Source: Fulvia fulva
Taxonomy: Eukaryota > Ascomycota > Dothideomycetes > Mycosphaerellales > Mycosphaerellaceae
Length of the DNA stretch: 64,000 bases
Reading direction: 5' to 3'
Assembly: GCF_020509005.1 (NCBI RefSeq)
Contig: NC_063018.1
Coordinates: forward strand, 62,001-126,000
Position numbers and translations under genes: made by a program. This document shows, in pieces, positions 51,534 to 60,574 of this stretch. The notes beneath the pieces are model-generated. The model did not search any database, had not been told where the DNA came from, and saw only the letters and a list, made by a program, of their open reading frames with translations. How positions within the stretch are numbered: position 1 is the first letter of the stretch; each line of letters begins with the position of its first letter.

Positions 51534-52709
51534 CTACTCCCCCGCCATCGCCGCATACTCCACCTCACCCTGACCAGGCGGCGGAGCAACAGCAGCAAGA
51601 CTATCCAGATCCTCCACCTGCGCAGATCCACCAGCAATAGCCTTCTGACCAGCCGGTCCTGCTATCGCCTTCTGCCGGCTCTCCACGGCCCTGCCAGCTC
51701 TAGCATTCTCCATCCTCTGATCGCGATCCATATTGTCCAATGGCTTCGGCTTGCCCCACTGCACTCTCAACGGTACGCCCTTCACCACTGCTCTTCCCTG
51801 ACATGCTGCCGCTGCAGCCTCTGCGCCTTCTCGTTCCATGTAGTTTACAAATGCGCAATGTGATCGATGGCTGCAGACGAGCGATCGGAGTGCACCGTAC
51901 TGCTGGAAGTGGGACCGGATTTCGTGTTCTGGCATGTCGTCCTCGACTCCAGTGACGAATAGCGATGTGATGTTGGTGTCCCTAGGTGGAGCGATATCTT
52001 CCGGCTTGATCGGTAATGCTGCTCCTCCTGGGAAGCCTCGGCCACCTCGTGCACCTCCTCTGCCGCCTCTTGGTGCTGCTCCGCCTCGAGATGGAGGGCC
52101 GTATGCTGAGCCATATTGTGACTTTGGTCGCGAGTCTGCTGTTCTGATAGGTCCTGGTTTGTGTCCACCTTCTGCACTTGAACCACCTTCAAGCAGCTTC
52201 TGTCCACCTTCCGACTCCGCTTCAGCTTCTAGCCGTCTTTGTTTCTTGTAGTATGGTTCTGAACTGGCGAGTCTCCGTAGCAGATCGCGTGCCTTCTCGT
52301 CTGTTTTTTCGTATCCTTCGAGTCCTCTGCCCTCTTCAATCTCGCGCTCATTGTTCTGTGCGAAGTATTCTCGGTTCACCTCACTCTGCGGTCCCGGCGC
52401 AACCATCTTCAACGCAGCATCTCGAATCGTGATAGGCAGTCCAAAGGCCAGATCTAGCATACAGCACTGACAGCAGTTCTTGAGTCGCGCGCAAGTCAAG
52501 CAGATACCGGTTCGCTTTTGTCGTGATGTTCGGTCGGCTTTCCATTTGAAGACAGTGAAAGGTCGTGTGCAGAGCTTGCAGGCTTCACCATAGTCCTCTT
52601 TGAGCATCTGAGTAAATGGGTTGTCTCCTAGGCATCGCTCGCAGCAGGATGGCAGATCGGTCGTCTCCCAACCTGATCTGTTCAGGTCCTGCTTGATTTG
52701 AGGTGGCAT
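51534..52709 (-). CDS. slt11: Pre-mRNA splicing factor Slt11/Ecm2 (RBM22-like)
   Basis: Spliceosome component that helps form the U2/U6 helix II and the active site. 391 aa, intronless. N-terminal zinc-binding region with Cys pairs: CCERCLG, EACKLCTRPF, GICLTCARLKNCCQCCMLDL, which is diagnostic for Ecm2/RBM22. Then YFAQNNEREIEEG and LLRRLASSEPYYKKQ. A Gly/Arg-rich linker (PRGGRGGARGGRGFPGG) precedes one RRM at about residues 245-320 (TSLFVTGVEDDMPEHEIRS, then HCAFVNYMERE). The C-terminus is Ala/Gly/Gln-rich. Length and order are normal for filamentous fungi. Shares a 278-bp divergent promoter with Mzm1. Confidence 0.93.
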   Translation of the reverse strand: MPPQIKQDLNRSGWETTDLPSCCERCLGDNPFTQMLKEDYGEACKLCTRPFTVFKWKADRTSRQKRTGICLTCARLKNCCQCCMLDLAFGLPITIRDAALKMVAPGPQSEVNREYFAQNNEREIEEGRGLEGYEKTDEKARDLLRRLASSEPYYKKQRRLEAEAESEGGQKLLEGGSSAEGGHKPGPIRTADSRPKSQYGSAYGPPSRGGAAPRGGRGGARGGRGFPGGAALPIKPEDIAPPRDTNITSLFVTGVEDDMPEHEIRSHFQQYGALRSLVCSHRSHCAFVNYMEREGAEAAAAACQGRAVVKGVPLRVQWGKPKPLDNMDRDQRMENARAGRAVESRQKAIAGPAGQKAIAGGSAQVEDLDSLAAVAPPPGQGEVEYAAMAGE

Positions 52710-52987
52710 GTTGCCTCGTGGTGGTTCTGGGTTCGCGGGCAGGCTTTGCAGTCAGGTCTGTTTCCAATGTGTGATAGATATGAATGCGACCACAGCGAGC
52801 ACGATATTCAGTATCTCGCCCGTCGATGTTGTTAGAAGTGACTGTCGAGATCGCTCGCTGAGAAATCTCAAGAACGAAGTCGCACGGAGAAACCTCCGCT
52901 CCGAACCTCGATCTCGATCTCAAACATGTGACCACTACCTTCCACTTCCATCCCTCCTCAAAATCAACACACCCACCCCCAACCAAA
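52710..52987. promoter_or_regulatory. Divergent promoter, Slt11 / Mzm1
   Basis: 278 bp between start codons. A C/A-rich stretch (CACCCCCAACCAAAATG) directly precedes the Mzm1 start. Confidence 0.5.
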
Positions 52988-53368
52988 ATGTCCGTCCACC
53001 TAACCTTCGCCGAACGCCTCACAAACCGCTTCGCCATCCTCAGCACCTACCGCGCCCTCCTGCGCGCCACAAAGATAGCCTTCGCCTCCGACCAAGCCAC
53101 CCTGCGCGCCTCCCGCGACTTCGCACGCTCCCAATTCCGCGAAAAGAGAACCCTCAAAGAAGGCGGTCTCGAAGCCGGCCAAGCCGTCGAGCACGCGCAA
53201 GGCGTCACCCGAATCTTGCGGGAGAATGTGGTGCAAGGGAGGAACGTGGGCGGGGAGAAGTATAAATTGAATATCCACGAGCATACGCAGAGGTTGGACA
53301 ATGATGAGGCTGGAAGGCTAAAGGGGACGAAGAAGAGTTTCAAGGAGATTAAGGATTCGATTTTTTGA
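52988..53368 (+). CDS. mzm1: Mitochondrial zinc maintenance protein 1 (LYR family)
   Basis: Matrix assembly factor that stabilises the Rieske iron-sulfur protein before insertion into respiratory complex III (LYRM7 homologue). 126 aa. LYR-type motif near the N-terminus, STYRALLRATKIAF, with the basic helix that follows, then ASRDFARSQFREKR and RILRENVVQG, the usual Mzm1 blocks. The open frame extends 20 codons upstream, but the Thr/Pro/His-rich extension is not conserved and AACCAAAATG is a good start context. Complete; convergent with ERG6. Confidence 0.9.
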   Translation: MSVHLTFAERLTNRFAILSTYRALLRATKIAFASDQATLRASRDFARSQFREKRTLKEGGLEAGQAVEHAQGVTRILRENVVQGRNVGGEKYKLNIHEHTQRLDNDEAGRLKGTKKSFKEIKDSIF

Positions 53369-53924
53369 GAGGAAGGGGGGGAGGACAGCTGTGGAGAACG
53401 AAGCATGGCATGAAGGTAGAGAGGAGAGGAGATGATGAGCCACGACCTGGGTCTTATGCAGGACCTTCCCGGGAGCGCGATGGATGGAAACTTTGAGCGA
53501 GAGAGTTATATCATCAACGAATGAATCGGGTAGCTCTCGCCTCGTTGACAGCCAGAAAGATACGCGGAGGCCGGCGAACTGTCAATCAATACGCTGCGAG
53601 AGAGACCCGTCACGACACAAGAAGACTGCCGAGCGACCACGCTTGAAGGGTCTTTTGGCACTACATCGCCCAGAAAGCAGCAGAAGGCAGACGGAGACAG
53701 CACTGCGGAGCGGTAATGGTGCAGCCGGCGCATCACCTGCGGTATTGAACAGAGGGAGCGCAGCCATTGGTGAAACTCCTTCAATGGAGTACTTGTAGAT
53801 TATGTAAAAACTCCATACTCTATACACACACTTCAACGCCATGCTGGGTTACCAAGTCTCACTCAGAAACGTCTGAATCCACTTCACTCCCACCAAACGC
53901 CTCTGTGTCCTGCTCTACTTGCTC
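53369..53924. other. Convergent intergenic region, Mzm1 / ERG6
   Basis: About 556 bp. A 104-codon plus frame (53,484-53,798) has no recognisable feature. Presumed transcript ends for both genes. Confidence 0.45.
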
Positions 53925-55058
53925 TCACTTCGCCGGCTTCCTGCCCACCATAAGGTACATGGGCGTGAACAGCTTCTCCTTACCACCCGCGACCAAGCAA
54001 TCAGCAGCCTTAGCCAGCGAATCTGCCGTCTTCTGCGTACCCCGTGGCGCCAGCCCAATCATCTCAAGACCACCGACGAATCTGTGCGCCAGACCACGAC
54101 CGATGTGGGTCATGCGGACCAGCGTTGGCAAGTCCCACACGCTCTGCATGTACTTGAGCTCACCAGACAACGGCCAGTACCATGGCAGCTCGTCCGGTCG
54201 GTCTGCGAGATCTTCGTGCTCTTCCAGCTCGAAGCCAGCTGCCTTCATCGCCTCCAGCGCCACCTCGATCTTCTCCATGTTCGAGATTCCATCACCTTCC
54301 TCAATTCCCAAGCGAATCTCGCGGTGGTGCAGATCATCGTTGTTGTACTTGTCCGTCATGAGCCACTCGTACACACCAAACACACCACCCGGCTTCAGCA
54401 CGCGGAAGATCTCGCTGTAGATGCCCTCAAGGGAAGGCGCATGCACCGTCGCCTCAATCGCGTAGACGGCATCGAAGCTGTTGTCCGGAAAGCTCATCTG
54501 CATGAAATCGCCCTTGACGTAGCTGAGCTGATTCGAAAGACCCTCCTTCTCCGCATACCGTGTCGCGCGCTCGATCTGGTAATCGTTGTTGTTCAACCCA
54601 ACAATATTCACACCAGAGAACTTGGCAATCTCCCTCGCTGGTCCACCCACACCACATCCCACATCAAGAACTCGCTGTCCCTCTTGCAGGTTCATCTTCA
54701 GGGCGAGGTAATGTTCGTGTCGAGCCAATGCCTGGCGGAAAGGCTCGCCCTTGGAGAAGCGGCAGAAGTGGAAGGATTGTGCCCAGCCGTACTCGTACAG
54801 GTCGGTTGCGAGGTTGTAGTAGTGGCGGGTGAGGGTTGCGTACTCGTCGCGGCGCTGCTTGCGGGTTTCCTCCGTCTCGTCTTCGTGGCCCTTGTTGTCC
54901 CAGTGCTTGAAGTATTCGTCGACGGCGGCTTTTTGGGCGTCCTTGTTCTTGCTTAGCATGGCGGACCAGGTGCCTCGTTGGGCGCTTTTGCCGTGGAGGG
55001 CTTCCTTGAAGGCAGCATCGCGCTCCTTGTCTTCCTTCTCGAGTTGTGTTGCGCCCAT
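53925..55058 (-). CDS. erg6: Sterol 24-C-methyltransferase
   Basis: Transfers a methyl group from S-adenosylmethionine to C-24 of the sterol side chain in ergosterol synthesis, at the endoplasmic reticulum and lipid droplets. 377 aa, intronless. Family landmarks: YYNLATDLYEYGWAQSFHF, LDVGCGVGGPAREIA (SAM motif I, about residues 130-145), GLNNNDYQIERA, YVKGDFMQM, FDAVYAIEATVHAP, FGVYEWLMTDKY, and a C-terminal sterol-methyltransferase domain with GRGLAHRFVGGLEMIGLAP. Start and stop are clear, length is normal. No sign of inactivation. A 345-codon antisense frame over it is a shadow. Confidence 0.97.
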   Translation of the reverse strand: MGATQLEKEDKERDAAFKEALHGKSAQRGTWSAMLSKNKDAQKAAVDEYFKHWDNKGHEDETEETRKQRRDEYATLTRHYYNLATDLYEYGWAQSFHFCRFSKGEPFRQALARHEHYLALKMNLQEGQRVLDVGCGVGGPAREIAKFSGVNIVGLNNNDYQIERATRYAEKEGLSNQLSYVKGDFMQMSFPDNSFDAVYAIEATVHAPSLEGIYSEIFRVLKPGGVFGVYEWLMTDKYNNDDLHHREIRLGIEEGDGISNMEKIEVALEAMKAAGFELEEHEDLADRPDELPWYWPLSGELKYMQSVWDLPTLVRMTHIGRGLAHRFVGGLEMIGLAPRGTQKTADSLAKAADCLVAGGKEKLFTPMYLMVGRKPAK

Positions 55059-55668
55059 TGTGGATGGTGTGTTGCTGTGTCGGTTATAGGGAGATGTGTT
55101 GGCGTGGTCGTTTCTTCGTCAATGTACGCTGCCTATATAGCCTTGCACAACAATGCTCTCGTACGATGGAGACGTGAAGGTGGAGAATTGGAGTGGAGTG
55201 TGGTACGCGAGAGTGCGAGGAGGCAATGGCGGGTAATTACGTTGAGCGCAAGTGGTTCGATAATTTTGTTAGGAAAACGCAGAAGACCCTTACCACTCCA
55301 CGACAGGAACAGGTCTAGCGTAGGAGGCGAAGTTCGCATTCTCGGTCAACACCCTCGTCCAGAACATTATTCGCCAAAGCAGGGCGGAAGCTAAGGGCTG
55401 TCATCAGATGCAATGCATTATACAGTCAAGCGAGTCCAGTGAGTTGGTGTGGTCGGGCCAGCAGAGGCCAAGAACAAGGGAGAAAGAGTTCAACTTCCAT
55501 TGCCCTCTTTCAGAACGACAACCTATGCTGCTGGAGCGTCACGGGCTGTGCTGACCTGAAGTGCTCGTGATTCACTCAACGACTGACCATCTTCGACTCT
55601 ATCCTGTACCAGTCTACACGATGCCGGAGGCTCACAGCTCTCTCTGACTGTGCAACTTCACATGCCCC
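55059..55668. promoter_or_regulatory. Promoter region of ERG6
   Basis: 610 bp. No gene; a sterol-regulatory element was not identifiable by eye. The distal part holds the 3' end of the hydrolase transcript. Confidence 0.4.
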
Positions 55669-56373
55669 TCACCCCTTCAGAATCCCATCAACAACCTCCA
55701 CAAACTTCTCCGGCTGGCTAACAAAAGGATCATGCCTCGCATCAAGCCTCACCACCTTCATCCCATACTGCTCCGCCAACGCCACCTGCGTCTCCGGCAA
55801 CACAGACTCATCCCTCTCACACACCACATGCGTCAACGGCACCTTCTGCCACACATCTGACGAGAACTCAACCTGCGTCGGCTGAAAGAACGTCAAAGCC
55901 TCCACGAAAGGCCTTGCCTTCTCTCGATCCATATCGTTGAAGAAGCCCTCATACGGCTTCTCATGGTAGATGACACCTTCCCCCGCGTCGAAGCGGATGT
56001 GTCCTTCCTCCATTAAGCGCTTGGTGATGTGTTCATGCGCGATGAAGGAGGCGAGGAAGATGATCTGGATGCTGTCTGCGAAAGTGTTGACGGGACTGGC
56101 CAGGAGCTGGTTGACGGCTTCACAGCCACTGGCTCCACCGGCGCTGTGCAGGATTAGGGCGACATTCTGGCCGAGGGCGAGTTCTTCTTCCGCTGCGTTT
56201 TGGATCGCAGTGTAGTTTTCCTCGTATGTGGAGCCTTTGGTCCCGGCTGCTGGGAGGGTACATGGTATGATCCGATAGCCGGCTTTTTCTAAGTGTGGGA
56301 TTACTGGTTGGATGTGGAAGGAGGTATGCCAGGCGCCGGAGACGAATATGATGCTGGTTCTGGAGATGGGCAT
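55669..56373 (-). CDS. Alpha/beta hydrolase (AB_hydrolase_6 type)
   Basis: 234 aa, probably cytosolic, intronless. N-terminal strand IIFVSGAWHTSFH with the HGxWH-like oxyanion region, LPAAGTKGSTYEENY, then the nucleophile elbow LILHSAGGASG (Ser near residue 96), and a C-terminal RHDPFVSQPEKF supplying the catalytic His. CERDESVLPETQ is near the acidic residue position. This resembles the small salicylate-esterase-like/methylesterase-type hydrolases common in fungi; substrate unknown. Slightly unusual FVSG instead of the usual HG at the start of the fold, as in this subfamily. Confidence 0.8.
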   Translation of the reverse strand: MPISRTSIIFVSGAWHTSFHIQPVIPHLEKAGYRIIPCTLPAAGTKGSTYEENYTAIQNAAEEELALGQNVALILHSAGGASGCEAVNQLLASPVNTFADSIQIIFLASFIAHEHITKRLMEEGHIRFDAGEGVIYHEKPYEGFFNDMDREKARPFVEALTFFQPTQVEFSSDVWQKVPLTHVVCERDESVLPETQVALAEQYGMKVVRLDARHDPFVSQPEKFVEVVDGILKG

Positions 56374-56740
56374 GGTTGATGGTGTTGGCGGAGACTTTCA
56401 GGGTATGTACCAACGCTTTTTTTTGTTTGCTTACAGACCGATGTAGGCATTCCGACTTCAGCTCCCAGATCCTCCAGCTCCTTCCAACACGTGTGCCCTG
56501 AACTGTGCTGCCACACTGCTGCAATCCTTCGATGACATCCTCAGGCGAGGGCCGGCGCAACACTAAATCGAAGTTCGCTCTAAAGTGGGGCATCTGGACC
56601 TCATCTGCTAAAGTATTCGGCATAATGCTTTCGAAGCATACATTGACAACCAGGAGCTGGAATATGGATCAATGGACCATATCACACATCATTAGAAGGG
56701 CGAAGCTGCACCGACCAAGCGAAGCGTTCATTAGACGAGC
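56374..56740. other. Upstream region of the hydrolase
   Basis: No gene. Ordinary composition; promoter of the hydrolase expected next to 56,373. Confidence 0.4.
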
Positions 56741-57090
56741 GTAAGCGAGTCTTAATTAACGCTCGCTTGTCGGTGTAGCGAGCGATTGGCTAAATCCGTG
56801 TAGGTGGAGACTGCGGCATGCGCCGAGCTTACGAGGCCGTGCGCAGTCAACACTATAACACGGATTTAGACATCTACCGCGCAATACTATATCGACGTGT
56901 AAGCCTGCGAACACTCGAGCCGAGGTTATTAAGCCTAGCGGAGCGACATCTACTACTATAATAAGCTAGCGCCGCAGGTAGGGGGGTCCAGGGGGTCTCC
57001 CCCGGAAACAAGGGGACGGATCTTAACTACAGCGATGTTGGATCTAAACTACAGCGATGTTGAACCTAAGCAATAGCGATGCTAGTGCTA
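56741..57090. repeat. Unclassified structured repeat-like segment
   Basis: Composition changes abruptly to a CG-rich and TA-rich pattern with few CA/TG. It contains nested inverted repeats: TAAATCCGTGT near 56,792 pairs with ACACGGATTTA near 56,857, and inside these GACTGCG pairs with CGCAGTC, making a hairpin of about 75 bp. Just before it AGCGAG and CTCGCT flank TTAATTAA. Near 56,980-57,005 is GGGGGGTCCAGGGGG followed by TCTCCCCC. Three 22-bp direct repeats follow at 57,018-57,083. No protein. Probably the end or relic of a transposon I cannot classify. Confidence 0.5.
57018..57083. repeat. Three imperfect 22-bp tandem repeats
   Basis: Units at 57,018-57,039, 57,040-57,061 and 57,062-57,083, based on GGATCTAAACTACAGCGATG; the third is the most diverged. 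Confidence 0.75.
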
Positions 57091-57736
57091 GCAACAGGAA
57101 ACAGATTACGCCCGAGCCGGATAGTAGACGAGCACAACCTCTAGCAGTAGAAAAGAGCTTCGGCGCTTTACGAGGACTGGCTCTGCCGCCTCGAAACACA
57201 TTTTAGACAACATCACACTGATTGTAGCACCTCGTCCAGAACGACATCTGTCATTGATCAAATTACGACGAGAAACGTCTTCCTGAACATGCGGGAGTCG
57301 TGATCTTGTTCATCTAACCTTGACTGTGATATGAATCGCTCTATGAGCGTAGTGCTTCTATTACGCGATGCAAAGGACCTCCAGTGGTTCAGCAGGTTTG
57401 CTCATTGTGGAGACCACTGGTGCTTTCCCCAAAACCATGAAACTGGTCCTGTGCATCGAGAACCACTTCTAATGGCTCAGTGGTTGTAAGCAACGTGGAA
57501 AACACCGTATACCACGCGCCGTGGTGATGTCTCTCTCAGCTGGCCTAGCTGCTGTGCGATCAAGTGATCCTCTCAACACGATGACCTACACTGAAACTTG
57601 AGGGAAACAATCGTTCCTACGCCGGCGCACTTCCCACAACACTGATCTAAACCCCGGCTCGAGAATCTTCCAACACTGCACACCCACCAGATTGAGACAT
57701 CCAGACTCACGCTCAACGCACGATACATCGCCAAAG
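57091..57736. other. Intergenic DNA, nothing recognised
   Basis: About 650 bp with ordinary composition. No frame with recognisable features. Confidence 0.4.
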
Positions 57737-58325
57737 ATGCCAGGCCTTCTCGACCTTCCCGACGAGAGCTGCTGCTGCTCACCACATACCACCACACCGC
57801 CACGGCCGTGCACACTTGCGAGGAGGCGTACACGCGACATCTAGCAACTGCAGTATGTCGGAGGACATTGATCGTTGCCCTCGAAGCTCTCTCCTCGAGC
57901 TACCTTGCGTCTCAACATAGCCATCAAGGCTCAAGCCTGGACATCCTCTGAGTCTTCGTAGTGGAACACCGCTGCAGATCGACTACTACTACACTCATTT
58001 CCACGACCGGGCCCTCGACTGCGACCGCTGGAGAACGTTCCCATCCTGGACTGAAGCTTGCGAAAGACTCGACGCCAGATTCGAGAGAACCTTCTTGGCA
58101 CGCGACACGAGGAGTTTGGAGGTGCAGGTCCAGGTGCAGAGTCTGGCTGGTGTCAGAGAGGTTCTGGTGGGTCTCCGTGCCGTGACCATAAGAATGCCAC
58201 GGCTGAGGGAGATTCGGGTCGTGGCTATACATACCTCGAGTCCATGGAATCAAAGCTGGCTGGAATACTTGGCCAGCGAATTACGGTTGGATTCGCCGGA
58301 GTTGACAATCACAGTCGGCACTTGA
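57737..58325 (+). pseudogene. Possible decayed F-box-like gene
   Basis: Starts ATG with GLLDLPDE, like the first residues of many fungal F-box/2EXR genes. The frame then becomes incoherent, while another frame gives ELLLLTTYHHT and HTCEEAYTRHLATAV. From about 57,945 to the stop at 58,325 a third frame is open and protein-like: SGTPLQIDYYYTHFHDRAL, FPSWTEACERLDARFERTF, LEVQVQVQSLAGVREVLV, ELRLDSPELTITVGT. This last frame with regular hydrophobic spacing is the best evidence. Either a multi-exon gene whose splice sites I could not place or a frameshifted pseudogene. Convergent with MED17. Confidence 0.35.
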
Positions 58326-58445
58326 GCGACACGAGGCGATCACTAGCAGCACAGATGCTGGGCGTTCAGGCGAGAGAAACCAGGTACATTCTTATGCGGC
58401 GCTTTGACGATGATGGTGCCCATTCAACAGAAGCGCTACAACATT

Positions 58446-60293
58446 TCACTCAAGTAGATCCTGCCAGACATCCTTCAAACTCTTGGCTCCACCTGTACTG
58501 TCGAGTTTCCATGCGACCTGCTTTCTGCCACCAGTAGTCTTGGCGTGAAGCGTAATCGTCGGCGGCTCGTGTCCGACCACGAACAACAGCACATCCCTCC
58601 CATCCTCAGCGTCAGGCCGGGTCAGTCTACCGTCGCGGTCGTTGAGCTCCCAGCCTGCCCCAGCTTCTTCCTTCAGTACATGACTCAACCCCAGAGCCAG
58701 AAAGTCGTTTGCTGCTGCCAAAAGCGTATCAATATCGGGCACGATAAAGCGCTTGCTCGACGGCGGATGAATGCTAAAGATTGAGCCGAGGGAGTTGGCC
58801 TTCGATGTCTCGATGCCGAGTTTGAGATCGAGTGTCTTTTCATCGGAGACGATCAGCCAGATGTGGCTTTCCGCGAGCAAAGGCCTGGTGAGTGATGTGA
58901 TGAGTGCTTCGGTGCTGACAATGCCGTCGGCAGGTACCGGTAAGCCCATGTGTGCCATCTGACTTTCCGCAGAAGCTCCCAGCTTCCGCAAGAGCTTACA
59001 CATGCTATCTACATATGCATTGAGCTGGTCGACGGCAGCTTTGTGCTGCGATAGGAGCATGAGAGTGCGGAGGATAGATAGTGCTTGTTGCTTCGTGTTG
59101 ACTTCGGTGGTCCCAAGTGGGGGTGGAACGTCCTTCTTCTCGTTCATCCTGTCGCGATGTGCCTGGCCCAAGAGAAGTCGGGCAGTCACGAGGGTGGCCT
59201 GAGCGAGGAAGTCTGATTCTGAAGTAGCGTCAAGCGGTAGCGAGTTGTCCTGATCAAGAGGTAGCAGTTCGAGTTCAAGCTGGGTGGAGTCCTGTCCAGA
59301 TCCTGGGAAGAGGATCGTGGAGCCTCGCACCAGAACGCCCATGGAGGTCAAGTCGCTGGTCTCACGGATCATTTCGTAGAATAGCTCCTCATCGTAGACA
59401 CTGTCACGAGCATGACGGATGCGTGCCTCGAGTGTCGTCTCCTCATCATCGAGTACGACTGGCAGTTTCGAGCTTCCAACAATGCGGCCTCCCCTTCGCG
59501 CGAGCACTCGTACGGCTTTAGGCTTTGTCCCCACCCCACGCTCAAGTGCAACACCACCATCTGGGGTCCCAATGAGAGCAGCAACGTCTCTGTTCTCGAA
59601 TCTCTTCGCACTGCCTTGGAACCCGAAACGAACACCGAGTATATGGGAGCTGCCCATCCTACTGATACTCCATCCCTTGTCTGCGACAGACAGGATCTCC
59701 TCCCAGTAGCTTGTTTCCTGCCGGACGTCTTTCTGCAATCGAGCAGCAGCCGCAAGCAGACCATCGGCACTCTGCTGCAGTCCCTCCATCCGGACTTTGG
59801 TTGCCAGCAAGTTGTCCTGTGCTACTCGTGCTGGATCGGGCTTCATAACAGCCGGGTCCCAGATATCCACACCCATGGAGCCCATCGGAGGCTTAGCTGA
59901 CTTGAGCGCCTCAGACATTGTGACTCGAGCCTGGGCAGGAAGGTACTTCGTCTCGAGAAGCGATATCGAGTCCAGTGCCGTCATGATATCGTTGTGTGCA
60001 TCTCCAGCATGCCTGATCATTTCATGCCTCTTCGCCCACAGCTCTTCCCTCGTCGCCGCAGGTTGCTGTTTTTTGTTGTTGCTCTCGACTTCATCTTGAT
60101 CGTCATCTTCCTCTTCTTCACCCTCGCTTGATGAATGTTCTCCCTCCGCTGCTATCTCCTCCAACAGGGACGCCTCGTTGATGTCGCGAAAGTGACCGCG
60201 TTCAAAGTTGACGCGTGCCAGAACCTCTGACAATGCTGTTTTATCGTCATTGTCGCGTGCCCACGGCTTGAAGCTGAGCGACGAGGTGGTCAT
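58446..60293 (-). CDS. med17: Mediator complex subunit 17 (Srb4)
   Basis: Core head-module subunit of Mediator, needed for RNA polymerase II transcription. 615 aa, intronless. N-terminal acidic stretch (HSSSEGEEEEDDDQDEVE), then ARVTMSEALKSAKPP, LQKDVRQETSYWEEILSVA followed by DKGWSISRM (typical Med17 block), GFQGSAKRFENRDVAALI, ALSILRTLMLLSQHK, and a C-terminal domain ending LKDVWQDLLE. Length is as expected for filamentous ascomycete Med17. Shares a 281-bp divergent promoter with ISN1. Confidence 0.93.
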   Translation of the reverse strand: MTTSSLSFKPWARDNDDKTALSEVLARVNFERGHFRDINEASLLEEIAAEGEHSSSEGEEEEDDDQDEVESNNKKQQPAATREELWAKRHEMIRHAGDAHNDIMTALDSISLLETKYLPAQARVTMSEALKSAKPPMGSMGVDIWDPAVMKPDPARVAQDNLLATKVRMEGLQQSADGLLAAAARLQKDVRQETSYWEEILSVADKGWSISRMGSSHILGVRFGFQGSAKRFENRDVAALIGTPDGGVALERGVGTKPKAVRVLARRGGRIVGSSKLPVVLDDEETTLEARIRHARDSVYDEELFYEMIRETSDLTSMGVLVRGSTILFPGSGQDSTQLELELLPLDQDNSLPLDATSESDFLAQATLVTARLLLGQAHRDRMNEKKDVPPPLGTTEVNTKQQALSILRTLMLLSQHKAAVDQLNAYVDSMCKLLRKLGASAESQMAHMGLPVPADGIVSTEALITSLTRPLLAESHIWLIVSDEKTLDLKLGIETSKANSLGSIFSIHPPSSKRFIVPDIDTLLAAANDFLALGLSHVLKEEAGAGWELNDRDGRLTRPDAEDGRDVLLFVVGHEPPTITLHAKTTGGRKQVAWKLDSTGGAKSLKDVWQDLLE

Positions 60294-60574
60294 GGTCGCT
60301 ATCGTGCAGTCGAGTCCTGGAGTTGTGACATTGCTCTGTCAGCTGCCAGCAGCATGTCTTACAGTGTTACTGATGAACAAGGGAAGCGTGGGAAGGTGCA
60401 TTCACCAGAATCCCTGCTAGCGCAGAGGGTAGATCCGATGCGGGTCGCACGCGCTAGGCACGTGTGCAATGCTCCACCTGATCCGCGACAAACAACGGCC
60501 AACTCCGACGAGATAACATCAACATGCAGAAAGTTTTCGCCATCAGCGTTCTTGCAACGCTGTAGACTGCCAAA
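60294..60574. promoter_or_regulatory. Divergent promoter, MED17 / ISN1
   Basis: 281 bp between start codons; small frames only. No defined motif. Confidence 0.45.

Noticed and set aside
52708..53265. 185-codon plus-strand frame
   Set aside because: Overlaps Mzm1 in another frame and becomes Arg/Pro-rich, a shadow.
53919..54956. 345-codon plus-strand frame
   Set aside because: Exactly antisense to the clearly recognised ERG6; composition typical of a shadow frame.
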